Made by a program: the position numbers and the translations under genes
The notes under the pieces: model-generated
Seen by the model: the letters and a program-made list of their open reading frames with translations, nothing else
Told to the model about the DNA's origin: nothing
Databases searched by the model: none
In this document: positions 8,387 to 16,510 of the stretch, piece after piece
Position numbering within the stretch: the stretch's first letter is position 1
Layout: each line of letters begins with the position of its first letter
NCBI GenBank assembly: GCA_964653235.1
Contig: CAZZCP010000012.1
Coordinates: 1 to 43,947, forward strand
Direction of reading: 5' to 3'
DNA from: CAZZCP01 sp964653235
Lineage (GTDB): Bacteria > Bdellovibrionota > Bdellovibrionia > Bdellovibrionales > UBA840
Length of the DNA: 43,947 bases

Positions 8387-9715
8387 ATGAGTATAAAAAT
8401 TTTAGTCGTTGAAGACGATCCCGAATTGGCAGAAATATTAACTGAAATTTTAGAAGATGAAGATTACTCACCCACTTGGGCTGAAAATGGCAAAATAGCT
8501 CAAGAAAAACTCAGCCAAGAAAATTTTGATTTGGTCATTTCTGACGTTCAAATGCCGGTTATGGATGGCATTGCCTTATTACATTGGACCAAAGAAAACA
8601 AAGCAGGTACTCCCTTTATAATTGTAAGCGGCTTCTCACATGCACTGGAAACCGACAAAAGCATTTTTGAAAAAATTGATGAGTTTATTTCTAAGCCTTT
8701 CAAAAGTGAAGAAATACTCAATTCAGTTCGATTGTGCCTTGGAGAAAACTCTCTAAAGGCCGATGATGTCGGACTTTTTGTAAAAGTACCAATCAAAGAA
8801 TTCTTTCACAGTATAAAGCCCGACTTTGATATTTTTATCAAATTGAGCAACGAAAATGCGATTAAGGTGGTAAACAAAGGTGAGAATATCGCCCATGACC
8901 GATTAGAGAGCTATATCAAAAAAGGTGTAAAGCACCTATATATTAAGAGAATGGACTTTCAGAAGCTCATTCAATTTCACTCTTTTATGCTAACGGCGAT
9001 AAGTGAAAATGATCAGGTAGATTTTGATAAGAAATTTCAACTGATGCGAAGAACCGGTGAGTTGATTACTGAAAAACTAAGTGATGATAATTTTAGTGAA
9101 GAAGATTTTGAAAATGCAAAAGTTTTTGCTGAATCCATTCTCAATGTTCTGGCAGATAGAAATGATACCTACCAATTACTGCAGAACTTTGCTGATGATT
9201 ACATTGAGCTTTACACTCATTCAATTGCAGTATCAGTATTAAGTTCAATGATTGCATCAAATCTTGAGCAGCCTCTAGAATACAAAGACAAATTCAATAT
9301 ATCACTGGCTGCTATACTTCATGATATCGGAAAAAAAGAGCTCAGCAATGAGATCATTGAGACTCCCTTTGCCCAACTGAGCCATGAACAGAGAGAGCTT
9401 TACAAAAGCCATGTCGGTAAAAGCAGAGAAGTATTAGAAAAAATTGACAACGTACCGGAAGAAGTAAAAAAAATGGCCCACTACCATCACCGCTACAAAA
9501 ATGGAGATGGCTATCCTGATTCATTAGAGCCTAAAGATGTCAGCTTTGCGATGCAAGTTTTACAGGCTGCAAATATGTTTTGTGATCGCTTTTATCGCTT
9601 AAAAAAACACAATCCTGTTGTGAGTCAGCCACAAAGTATTATCAGTGCATTTAACGAAAGAATCGACAAAAGCATTATTAAAGCTCTAAAAAACTGCTTT
9701 GAAAAACAAGACTAA
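8387..9715 (+). CDS. Response regulator with HD-GYP-type c-di-GMP phosphodiesterase domain
   Basis: A 442-residue protein. Residues 1-120 are a receiver domain (VVEDD acidic pair, Asp in VISDVQMP, Lys in SKPF). Residues ~130-190 form a beta-rich linker domain (VPIKEFF...VKHLYI) often found in front of HD-GYP domains of delta-type proteobacteria. The C-terminal HD-GYP domain has YTHSIAV, the metal ligand pair LHDIGK, a His in KSHVGKS, and YHHRYKNGDGYP, which carries the GYP signature. The predicted role is phosphorylation-controlled breakdown of c-di-GMP. The start is ATG 8387; an in-frame TTG two codons upstream is less likely. The gene overlaps the convergent phosphate-binding-like gene by 4 nt. 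Together with the GGDEF regulator at 3335 it gives both arms of c-di-GMP turnover. Confidence 0.9.
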   Translation: MSIKILVVEDDPELAEILTEILEDEDYSPTWAENGKIAQEKLSQENFDLVISDVQMPVMDGIALLHWTKENKAGTPFIIVSGFSHALETDKSIFEKIDEFISKPFKSEEILNSVRLCLGENSLKADDVGLFVKVPIKEFFHSIKPDFDIFIKLSNENAIKVVNKGENIAHDRLESYIKKGVKHLYIKRMDFQKLIQFHSFMLTAISENDQVDFDKKFQLMRRTGELITEKLSDDNFSEEDFENAKVFAESILNVLADRNDTYQLLQNFADDYIELYTHSIAVSVLSSMIASNLEQPLEYKDKFNISLAAILHDIGKKELSNEIIETPFAQLSHEQRELYKSHVGKSREVLEKIDNVPEEVKKMAHYHHRYKNGDGYPDSLEPKDVSFAMQVLQAANMFCDRFYRLKKHNPVVSQPQSIISAFNERIDKSIIKALKNCFEKQD

Positions 9716-10125
9716 TTGTACTCGACGACCCGAATTTTTTCAGATTCAGGCTTGCCTTCTAAAAAACCAATTGCACCCTGATTGCTCTCGACAAATTCTT
9801 TGATTTCAGTACTGCTTCGAAACTTAACAGGTGGCACACCCTTTCCGGTAAACAACAACCTGCGCCAGTAACTGATCAACTGCCTTTGGTTTTTGTTTAA
9901 AACCTCTTGATAAAAATCATCAATTGCTGGGTTATCATTATCTAATCGAGCCACCTTGATTCTTTTTCCATTTTCCCAAAACTTAAGTTTGCCTAAATAG
10001 ATGTTTCGAATCTTATCACGATCAAAACTTTGATCTTCTAAGCTTTTGTTTACAATTAGGTAAACACCTTTAGCCTGCGATTGAAAACCAAACAATATGA
10101 AAATAAAAAACCAATATTTAGACAT
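9712..10125 (-). CDS. Small phosphate-binding-like periplasmic protein (type 2 PBP fold)
   Basis: A 137-residue protein with a signal peptide (KYWFFIFILFGFQSQA). The pattern IRNIYLGKLKFWENGKRI, FYQEVLN, YWRRLLFTGKG and NQGAIGFLEG matches the short PstS-like substrate-binding proteins that occur alone, outside ABC operons. The canonical PstS is about twice as long, so this is a half-size domain. It is divergent from a porin and a sensor kinase that follow in order, a grouping that suggests ligand sensing (inference). No ABC permease genes are present. The ligand may be phosphate or another oxyanion; that cannot be decided from the sequence. Confidence 0.8.
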   Translation of the reverse strand: MSKYWFFIFILFGFQSQAKGVYLIVNKSLEDQSFDRDKIRNIYLGKLKFWENGKRIKVARLDNDNPAIDDFYQEVLNKNQRQLISYWRRLLFTGKGVPPVKFRSSTEIKEFVESNQGAIGFLEGKPESEKIRVVEYN

Positions 10126-10183
10126 CTGATTAAAGTCTATATTTCAGCTTGCATGGGGTCAAATTGTATCAGATGATTCGTTT

Positions 10184-11287
10184 ATGCTCAGCAAGATCAT
10201 AAAATATGGGACAGCTCTTTTTTTGAGTTGCAATGCATACGCAATTCAATTCGACGGTTTTGCATCAGGTGGAATTGCCTATTCAGACAGTGAAAACTCT
10301 TACTCTCAAATCACCAAAGACCTTAATCTAGATCAGTATTCAGGGGCAGGATTAAATGCTATCCACCGCATTAACGAAAATTGGTCAGGCCAAATGCAAA
10401 TCCTTGCCTATGGATTTGATGACTATATACCCAATATTGAAATCGCATCTATCATTTATGAGCCAGATTCCAATTGGACCATTACAATGGGAAGACAAAG
10501 AGTCCCCTCATGGCTCATATCGGATTACTTTCGAATCAACAATTTGTTTCCTTGGGTTCAGCCCCCTGTCGAAGTTTATGACCTAAACCCATTGATCAGT
10601 TATAATGGAATTGATATTCAATATCGTTTTGCTTGTAGTGGCTTACAATGTTCCATTCGAGTTTATGGTGGTGCAGAAGATTTTGACTTTGATTCATCTA
10701 ATTCGATATCATTTCGAGGGGCTGCCGAAGAGCTTATCGGTTCTAGCTTTTCTTTGAGCGGAGAAAATTGGAACTTTCGCCTTGCCTATGCCAGAACTTT
10801 TGTCGATGCAGACTTACTTGGCACAGCGACAATCAATGGCGCCAGAAGCACTGCAGTAGTCGACTTTAATACAGGGCTTTCTGAATTCTATTCACTAGGT
10901 TTTCAGTGGGAAGCACAGGATCTATTTCTTTATTCAGAGTATGCTCGTTTTGTTACCGAAGAAGATATATATAAAGATTTATGGGGCTCATACCTGACCT
11001 TGGGTTACTTTTTTATCGAGAATCAACTAGCAAGTCACTTTACTTATGCCCATTCCGAGCATGAATCCTCTGTATTTCCGGGTTACCAGAACAGCTATGA
11101 ATTGGGCATTAATTATTATCTCAATGACTTTACTGTTTTTAAAATCAGCGGACTGAGAGTCAATACATGGCAAGGTCCGGGCCGTTTTGTAGCCTCAGAT
11201 ATAAACGATATTAGCCTTGGCGGGCTCATTGATCGAGTATCTTATGACGCTTACATAGGACGAGCCATAGTAGCCATCATCTTCTAG
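10184..11287 (+). CDS. Porin-like outer-membrane protein
   Basis: A 367-residue protein with a signal peptide (SKIIKYGTALFLSCNAYA) and then alternating amphipathic strands throughout: FDGFASGGIAYSD, WSGQMQILAYGF, WTITMGRQRVP, FRLAYARTF, LGYFFIENQLASHFTYA and YELGINYYL. It ends RAIVAIIF with a terminal Phe typical of outer-membrane porins. The MGRQRVPSW motif near residue 105 resembles the GRQ segment of phosphate-selective or general porins (DcaP/OprP-like), a match made by eye. It is divergent from the phosphate-binding-like gene and upstream of a sensor kinase, and may supply the ligand that those two sense. Ribosome site weak. Confidence 0.8.
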   Translation: MLSKIIKYGTALFLSCNAYAIQFDGFASGGIAYSDSENSYSQITKDLNLDQYSGAGLNAIHRINENWSGQMQILAYGFDDYIPNIEIASIIYEPDSNWTITMGRQRVPSWLISDYFRINNLFPWVQPPVEVYDLNPLISYNGIDIQYRFACSGLQCSIRVYGGAEDFDFDSSNSISFRGAAEELIGSSFSLSGENWNFRLAYARTFVDADLLGTATINGARSTAVVDFNTGLSEFYSLGFQWEAQDLFLYSEYARFVTEEDIYKDLWGSYLTLGYFFIENQLASHFTYAHSEHESSVFPGYQNSYELGINYYLNDFTVFKISGLRVNTWQGPGRFVASDINDISLGGLIDRVSYDAYIGRAIVAIIF

Positions 11288-11351
11288 ACTATCGTCTATA
11301 TGATTTTTTTAGACCTAAGCTTTTTCATTAAAAAATACGATAAGTTAGCAC

Positions 11352-12719
11352 ATGAAAAATGAAGTTAAAAAACTCAAGTCCATTGTCCCAAAAAGACAGA
11401 TCTTTTTTGCAAGCATACTGACTTTGGGAACCATTTTTCAGTTGAGCTATCAATCTATAAAGAACTTAAATAACATCAAAGAAATTGAAAATAAGCATTT
11501 TCCTCTTTTAGAGTTCAGCGCGATTAGCCTGCGCCTTCAAGAACAAATTGCGGATGGAATTGTTATCACTTCTTATGAAGATTCTGAACAAGAAATCACT
11601 AAACTAGAAACTCTGAGCCAAACCCTAAATGACGTGCTTGAAGAATACCAAGACTTGGCTTCTAAAATGAAAACTGAAAAGAGTATTATCCAGAATATGA
11701 ATCGTGACGAGTTGAGCCAGCTTGAAATCAGTGCATTTACTTATTTGCGACTTGGAGAGAAGAAAAAAGCACGTGAACTCTTAAAAAGTGAGAATTATCT
11801 TAAGCTCAGAAATGAATTCACTGAAAACATCCAGAGTCTTGCCGAACATTTTAGTTTGCTAAGAGAAGAACTCATCTCGAAGCAACAAAGGGATTTAGAA
11901 CTCGATTTGATTTTTATTATTGCTTCGGTTTTAACGATTTTAGTTCTGTGGTTCTTAGTTTTAAAATCATTTCAACACAATATTGAGAAAAATCAAAAAA
12001 CAGAAGATCAACTCGAGCAAGCTCGCTTGCAATCGGTACATACTTCAAAACTTGCTGCCATTGGAGAAATGGCAGGGCAAATTGCACATGAAATCAATAC
12101 TCCCCTTGCTGCTATTGTGCTCAATACCGAATCAACAATGAGAAAGTTAAAAAAAGAAAAGCCTGATTTTGAGCAAATCTTTAAAAAACTAGAAAATATC
12201 ATTAAAGTGACCGAACGAATTTCTAAAATTATCAATTCTTTGAAAAAGTTTTCTCGGGACAATCAAAAAGAGGTAGTAACTCGTGCAGAGGTTCAAGAAC
12301 TGGTTGATGACACCCTACTCTTATGTGCGGAGAGAATGAAAAGAAAAGAAATTCAATTTGTTTATAAAATGCAAGAGGGCCTAGCCACAGAACGAGTCGA
12401 ATGCAATCAAAGTGAAATCTCGCAAATCTTAATCAATTTGCTCAATAATGCATCTGATGAAATTGAAAGCCATGCAGAGAAGTGGATTCAAATGAATATC
12501 TATAAATCAGATAAAGAGATTCATTTTGCAATCACTGACTCGGGTAAGGGAATTCCAGAGGATATCTTAAAAAAGATTTTTCAGCCTTATTTTACCACCA
12601 AGGACAGAGACAAAGGAACTGGCCTTGGACTCTCGATTTCGAAAAAACTTGCACAAAAAAACAATGGCGACTTGGTTTATGATCATGATGCAGAGAATCC
12701 CTGTTTTTTTTTGATTTAA
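11352..12719 (+). CDS. Membrane sensor histidine kinase
   Basis: A 455-residue protein. TM1 (residues ~15-32) and TM2 (~187-205) bracket an alpha-helical periplasmic sensor of about 150 residues, a four-helix-bundle type. The kinase core follows: H-box GQIAHEINTPLAAI with the phospho-His near residue 245, N-box ILINLLNNASDEIE, G1 DSGKGIP, F-box FQPYFTTK and G2 GTGLGLSISKK. The protein stops right after PCFFLI, at a run of nine Ts; one more T would give CFFFDLK instead, so only the last residues depend on that homopolymer. No partner receiver gene is adjacent downstream. The nearest regulators are the HD-GYP protein at 8387 and the GGDEF protein at 3335, so it may be an orphan kinase. The signal is probably tied to the neighbouring binding protein and porin (inference). 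Confidence 0.9.
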   Translation: MKNEVKKLKSIVPKRQIFFASILTLGTIFQLSYQSIKNLNNIKEIENKHFPLLEFSAISLRLQEQIADGIVITSYEDSEQEITKLETLSQTLNDVLEEYQDLASKMKTEKSIIQNMNRDELSQLEISAFTYLRLGEKKKARELLKSENYLKLRNEFTENIQSLAEHFSLLREELISKQQRDLELDLIFIIASVLTILVLWFLVLKSFQHNIEKNQKTEDQLEQARLQSVHTSKLAAIGEMAGQIAHEINTPLAAIVLNTESTMRKLKKEKPDFEQIFKKLENIIKVTERISKIINSLKKFSRDNQKEVVTRAEVQELVDDTLLLCAERMKRKEIQFVYKMQEGLATERVECNQSEISQILINLLNNASDEIESHAEKWIQMNIYKSDKEIHFAITDSGKGIPEDILKKIFQPYFTTKDRDKGTGLGLSISKKLAQKNNGDLVYDHDAENPCFFLI

Positions 12720-12796
12720 AATAGCAAAAGTAAAGCCGAGACCGCCGTAGCTTAAAAAGAAGTGCAATTTTTCAATTCTCTGACTAATATACTTTT

Positions 12797-13510
12797 ATGA
12801 TTTTGTTGATCGTCTTTTTCTTGGTTCACACTACTGCAGTGGCTATGGAGACCCCGATGTCCATCCCAGAGCAGAGATACTACTACACGGTTGAAGATGG
12901 TGAGGACTATCTTTTTGCTGTAGCAATTAAACTCTATGGCGACTCAAAATATGAAAGAAAACTCGCTCTCTGGAATCGCATGGTTTCCCCTTATAAAGTC
13001 AAACCTGGTCAAAAATTGATTTTAAAAGAACCGCCAAAGTTAAGCAGTGCGAAAGGAAATCTCTTGTTGCTAAAGCATTATTCTAAAGTCTACCAACAAA
13101 GTAAAAAAAATATTACTACTGTATATCGTAAAATTGCTCAAACTCCATTGTCAGAAGTTATTCAAGATAATGCAAAAGTGGCAAAAAAAGAGAAAATGCA
13201 AACGGAATCTTCCTATGCTTTTCGCCTCAGCCATGGTGTTCAAAGCTTAAGCCAAGTAGCTCAGATTCTATACGGCGATGCAAGTTTATGGCCCGAAATT
13301 GCTGAGTGGAATCAAATGCAGGCTCAAGACGCTGTCTATGGTCAGGTATTAAAAATACAAAAAGCTCCCACTCGAAGTCTAGCTGAAGGATATCGAATAG
13401 TTATTGGCAAGGAACTTCAGGTTCAAGAAAGCGAATTATTTTGGCAGCAAGAAGAAAAACCACTTCGTTATCGAGCCAAAAATTTCAATCGATTGCTTGA
13501 AAACTATTGA
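12797..13510 (+). CDS. Secreted protein with two LysM-like domains
   Basis: A 237-residue protein with a signal peptide (ILLIVFFLVHTTAVA). Residues ~28-80 form a LysM-type repeat: YYYTVEDGEDYLFAVA, AIKLYGDSKY, LWNRM, then VKPGQKLIL. A second repeat at ~145-190 has SLSQVAQILYGDASLWPEIAEWNQ. This is the variant with YGD and W.EIAEWN seen in many envelope LysM proteins. The linker between them is Lys-rich. LysM domains bind peptidoglycan, so a periplasmic wall-associated role is likely; no catalytic domain is present. It lies 77 bp after the sensor kinase gene in the same direction and ends overlapping the convergent hydroxylase gene by 7 nt. Confidence 0.8.
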   Translation: MILLIVFFLVHTTAVAMETPMSIPEQRYYYTVEDGEDYLFAVAIKLYGDSKYERKLALWNRMVSPYKVKPGQKLILKEPPKLSSAKGNLLLLKHYSKVYQQSKKNITTVYRKIAQTPLSEVIQDNAKVAKKEKMQTESSYAFRLSHGVQSLSQVAQILYGDASLWPEIAEWNQMQAQDAVYGQVLKIQKAPTRSLAEGYRIVIGKELQVQESELFWQQEEKPLRYRAKNFNRLLENY

Positions 13511-14295
13511 ATCTCATCTTGTTTTTTTACAAAGCTTTGAATCAACATATCCCAAACATATAGGTTTTTTTCTTTCCACCGAGCAAGCCCAATTTGCGGC
13601 TTGTCTTTGAACTTGGTCTCGGCAGTATAGGTCGAAAAAAGCCGATCCCATAGGCTCAAACAAAAACCGAAGTTGCTATTGCTCTCTTCTAAGTCTGTAG
13701 AGTGATGAATTCGATGCATATCAGGAGTTACAATAAGATACCTTAAATATCTGTCCCATTTTTCAGGAATGCGAAAATTTCCATGATTGAACATCGCGCT
13801 GGAGTTTAAAAGAATCTCAAAAAACAATACGCTTTCTGCACTGATTCCAAACAAGAAAATAAAGAAAAACTTGTAGAGCATTGAAAAAAGGATCTCAACA
13901 GGGTGAAAGCGCAAAGCTGAACTTACATCAATATGGGGATCCGCATGATGAAGAGCATGAAATCTCCACAAAATGGGAAGATGATGAGTCAATTTGTGCT
14001 GAAAATAAATTACAAGATCCATCAAAGCAATTCCAATTGGTATTTCAAGGTACCATGGAAGCCAATCTGCAACAGCAATAGGACTGAGACTATGCTCCCA
14101 AATCTTATCGGCCCAAGCAACTGCCAAAAGAGGAAAGAGAATTCGCAGCAATAGGTTGTCTACAGCAACCAACAAAAAGTTATGAATAAAGCGAGGCCAT
14201 TTCTTTGGATATTTTATTTTAGGTATGCTTTGCTCAAGAGCGAAAATGATTAGAAAGCTGGTGATAAAGAAAAAAATGCGCAGTTCTGTTTCCAT
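13504..14295 (-). CDS. Sterol desaturase / fatty acid hydroxylase superfamily membrane protein
   Basis: A 263-residue integral membrane protein with about four hydrophobic helices. The diiron histidine clusters of the superfamily are complete: HKLTHH, HALHH (in WRFHALHHAD) and HRIHH (in PDMHRIHHS), with an extra His in MFNHGNF. The family performs O2-dependent hydroxylation or desaturation of lipids in the membrane. The substrate here is unknown; bacterial members act on fatty acids, carotenoids or ether lipids. It is preceded on the same strand by a DUF3307 membrane protein 14 bp away, so the two are probably co-transcribed. Confidence 0.88.
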   Translation of the reverse strand: METELRIFFFITSFLIIFALEQSIPKIKYPKKWPRFIHNFLLVAVDNLLLRILFPLLAVAWADKIWEHSLSPIAVADWLPWYLEIPIGIALMDLVIYFQHKLTHHLPILWRFHALHHADPHIDVSSALRFHPVEILFSMLYKFFFIFLFGISAESVLFFEILLNSSAMFNHGNFRIPEKWDRYLRYLIVTPDMHRIHHSTDLEESNSNFGFCLSLWDRLFSTYTAETKFKDKPQIGLARWKEKNLYVWDMLIQSFVKKQDEIQ

Positions 14296-14309
14296 AAGCT
14301 TATATTACT

Positions 14310-14723
14310 TTAAAAAAGCGAGGCGAGCCATTGATTCCAGTTATCTTCAGGTGCCATAACCATAAACCAAATGATTAAAATATGAACCATATGGTGAACC
14401 ATTTGATCGGCTCCTAAACTATTCCAAAAACTTTTTTGTCTAGCGTCATTATAACGGCCAAAAAAGCGATTCGATGCCTTCATTCTATCGATGACAAAAT
14501 GAGATACAAAGTCAAATACAGCCAACCACCAAAACATTGGTGTAAAAATCATAACGATTATAAATGTTATAAATCCATGAACAGCACTATGGCTCATCAA
14601 TGGCCAAAAGAAGCCCCAATCTTGACGAAACTTTTGCAGCATATAGGAAGTCTGCAGGGGAAAATCTGCAACAAAGTGTTTGATTTGAAAAAGCATTAAC
14701 AATAGCAGAGTTTTTTTAGTCAT
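14310..14723 (-). CDS. DUF3307-family integral membrane protein
   Basis: A 137-residue protein with three to four membrane segments. The family signature is visible: FQIKHFVADFPLQTSYML near the start, then SHSAVHGFITF, then FDFVSHFVIDRMKA. These conserved His/Asp residues within helices define DUF3307, whose function is not known. A GAGG ribosome site precedes ATG. It is upstream of the hydroxylase gene and probably in the same transcript. The 171-bp inverted-repeat element lies 72 bp upstream of this start. Confidence 0.85.
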   Translation of the reverse strand: MTKKTLLLLMLFQIKHFVADFPLQTSYMLQKFRQDWGFFWPLMSHSAVHGFITFIIVMIFTPMFWWLAVFDFVSHFVIDRMKASNRFFGRYNDARQKSFWNSLGADQMVHHMVHILIIWFMVMAPEDNWNQWLASLF

Positions 14724-14795
14724 TTTGCCTCTTCGCTGATTACATAGCTGTATTACTTTATCGGTCTCGCTGGCCTAAAGCTTAACTGATATAAA

Positions 14796-14966
14796 CTGCT
14801 CCCTTTTGTTTCACTTCGGACGTCCGTCCGAGAGCATATAAGTATTTAAAATGTTTAGTATACTTTGTCCGAGATTCTTAAAAATTTGGGGCATTTTCGG
14901 ATCAGTATTCTAGATCATTGAAATTGCAATTGAATTCAGGCAAAAAAGTGAAACAAAAGGGAGCAG
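14796..14966. repeat. 171-bp element with perfect 21-bp terminal inverted repeats (copy 2)
   Basis: The arms 14796-14816 (CTGCTCCCTTTTGTTTCACT...) and 14946-14966 are perfect reverse complements over 21 bp. The total length equals copy 1 (4301-4471). Relative to copy 1 this element is inverted. Conserved interior blocks in the shared orientation include CCGTCCGA, TATAARTAT, TGTCCGA, CATTTTCGGA and TGAAATT. The interior opens with the 10-bp palindrome CGGACGTCCG. It lies in a 336-bp divergent intergenic region between the DUF3307 gene and menB; besides the element that region shows only the menB ribosome site. No open frame and no clear target-site duplication. Confidence 0.85.
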
Positions 14967-15059
14967 CTATTGGTAGCTAACGCAGTGTCTAAGAATGAGA
15001 ACTCCTTTTCTATTCATAGAGAAATATATAAGTTCTGAGTGACTCAAAAGGAGAGAGTT

Positions 15060-15935
15060 TTGGTTTCTAAAATATTTGATGAAAATAAATGGCAAAAAAT
15101 AGAAGAATTTTCATTTCAAGACATTACCTACCATCGAGCTAAAGACTTGGGCTGTGTGCGAATCGCCTTTCACAGGCCCGAAGTTCGCAATGCATTTCGC
15201 CCACAAACTGTAGATGAACTCTGTTCTGCTTTAGAACATGCAAGGTGCTCAAGCGACATCGGCTGTGTTTTGATCACCGGCAATGGCCCCTCACCCAAAG
15301 ACGAGGGCTGGGCCTTTTGCTCAGGTGGAGATCAAAGAATTCGCGGTAAAGATGGTTATCAATATGGCCCTCCAGGTCAGTTGGGCCGTCTACATATTTT
15401 AGAAGCGCAGAGAATCATTCGCTTTATGCCCAAAGTCGTGATTGCTGTGGTGCCCGGCTGGGCTGTTGGCGGTGGGCATAGTTTGCATGTAGTTTGTGAT
15501 TTGACGCTTGCAAGCCGCGAACATGCCATTTTTAAACAAACAGATCCTGATGTTGCCAGCTTTGACTCTGGCTATGGCTCTGCCTACTTGGCCAAAATGG
15601 TTGGGCAAAAAAGAGCACGTGAAATCTTTTTTTTGGGCCGCAACTATTCTGCGCAAGAAGCTTTAGAAATGGGTATGGTCAATGCTGTCGTTGCTCATGA
15701 AAAACTCGAAGATGTAGCACTTGAGTGGGCCAGTGAAATCACTAGCAAAAGTCCCACTGCGATTCGAATGCTAAAATATGGCTTTAACCTAGTTGATGAT
15801 GGATTGGTTGGCCAGCAGCTCTTTGCTGGCGAAGCAACTCGCTTAGCTTATTCTAGTGAAGAAGCCGATGAGGGACGAAAAGCTTTTTTAGAGAAAAGAG
15901 ACAAAAATTTTAGCAAGTTCCCATGGCATTTCTAG
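15060..15935 (+). CDS. menB: 1,4-dihydroxy-2-naphthoyl-CoA synthase
   Basis: A 291-residue crotonase-fold enzyme that closes the second ring of the naphthoate nucleus from o-succinylbenzoyl-CoA. MenB-specific features are present: NAFRPQTVDEL, FCSGGDQRIRGKDGY, GWAVGGGHSLHVVCDLTLAS, the FDSGYGSAYLAKMVG loop with the catalytic Asp, and the terminal FLEKRDKNFSKFPWHF that is typical of MenB C-termini. The start is TTG 15060 because AAAAGGAGAG sits at ideal spacing just before it; an upstream in-frame GTG (15039) is the alternative. It is separated by about 11 kb from the other men genes. The M23-like gene overlaps its end by 13 nt, so the two are co-transcribed. Confidence 0.93.
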   Translation: MVSKIFDENKWQKIEEFSFQDITYHRAKDLGCVRIAFHRPEVRNAFRPQTVDELCSALEHARCSSDIGCVLITGNGPSPKDEGWAFCSGGDQRIRGKDGYQYGPPGQLGRLHILEAQRIIRFMPKVVIAVVPGWAVGGGHSLHVVCDLTLASREHAIFKQTDPDVASFDSGYGSAYLAKMVGQKRAREIFFLGRNYSAQEALEMGMVNAVVAHEKLEDVALEWASEITSKSPTAIRMLKYGFNLVDDGLVGQQLFAGEATRLAYSSEEADEGRKAFLEKRDKNFSKFPWHF

Positions 15936-16510
15936 ATCTCTACAAAAAACATAGTTTCGCACAAGTCATTGATTTACCAAAGGACTATGAAATTTTAGAT
16001 TTCAGCCAAAATGTACTGAAATCTACAAAAAACTATAGCATTGGCAAATTTGATGAACATCGGCCCTATCTCTATACAGCAGAGTTGTTTGCCCAACAGA
16101 GAAATATTCATATGGGCATTGATATTGGCTGCCCTGTTGGAACCCCTGTGTTTAGTTTTTGGCAAGCGAAAGTCTATTGCAAAGACTATCACTCGGCTCA
16201 GGGAGACTATGGTTATACTCTTATCTTAGAATATCAAATTTCTAACCTATCTTTGTGGGTACTCTATGGACATTTGGCAAAGAAGGGCTGGGATCAACTA
16301 GAGCCAGGACAAAGCATTGAAAAAAGACAAAATTTTTGTTTTGTAGGAGATGAAAATGAAAATGGCGGCTGGCCCCCACATTTGCACTTTCAAGTTTCGA
16401 AAAAAAAGCCCAGCACTTGTGATATGCCGGGCGCAGTTTCAAAGTCACAATATCAAGATGTAATCAAAGACTACTTAGATCCAAGAAGCATCTTGGGGCC
16501 GGTCTATTAA
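15923..16510 (+). CDS. M23 (LytM-like) metallopeptidase-family protein, no signal peptide
   Basis: A 195-residue protein with the complete zinc motif set of the M23 family: HMGIDIGCPVGTPV (HxxxD), LYGHL and PPHLHFQVS (HxH). These peptidases usually cut peptide cross-links in peptidoglycan. Unusually, no signal peptide or transmembrane segment is visible at the N-terminus (MAFLDLYKKHSF...), so it may be cytoplasmic or leave by another route. It overlaps menB by 13 nt at its start and the convergent serine-protease gene by 4 nt at its end. No strong ribosome site of its own is seen, consistent with translational coupling to menB. Confidence 0.82.
   Translation: MAFLDLYKKHSFAQVIDLPKDYEILDFSQNVLKSTKNYSIGKFDEHRPYLYTAELFAQQRNIHMGIDIGCPVGTPVFSFWQAKVYCKDYHSAQGDYGYTLILEYQISNLSLWVLYGHLAKKGWDQLEPGQSIEKRQNFCFVGDENENGGWPPHLHFQVSKKKPSTCDMPGAVSKSQYQDVIKDYLDPRSILGPVY

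Noticed and set aside
11285..11312. Possible weak terminator after the porin (TAGAC-TATC-GTCTA then a T run)
   Set aside because: The stem is only 5 bp and starts in the stop codon, with the T run offset by several bases; not convincing.
12733..14785. Similarity between GCCGAGACCG near 12736 and GGTCTCGCTGGCC near 14764 as a repeat pair
   Set aside because: The match is only about 8-9 bases with no extension, within chance expectation.
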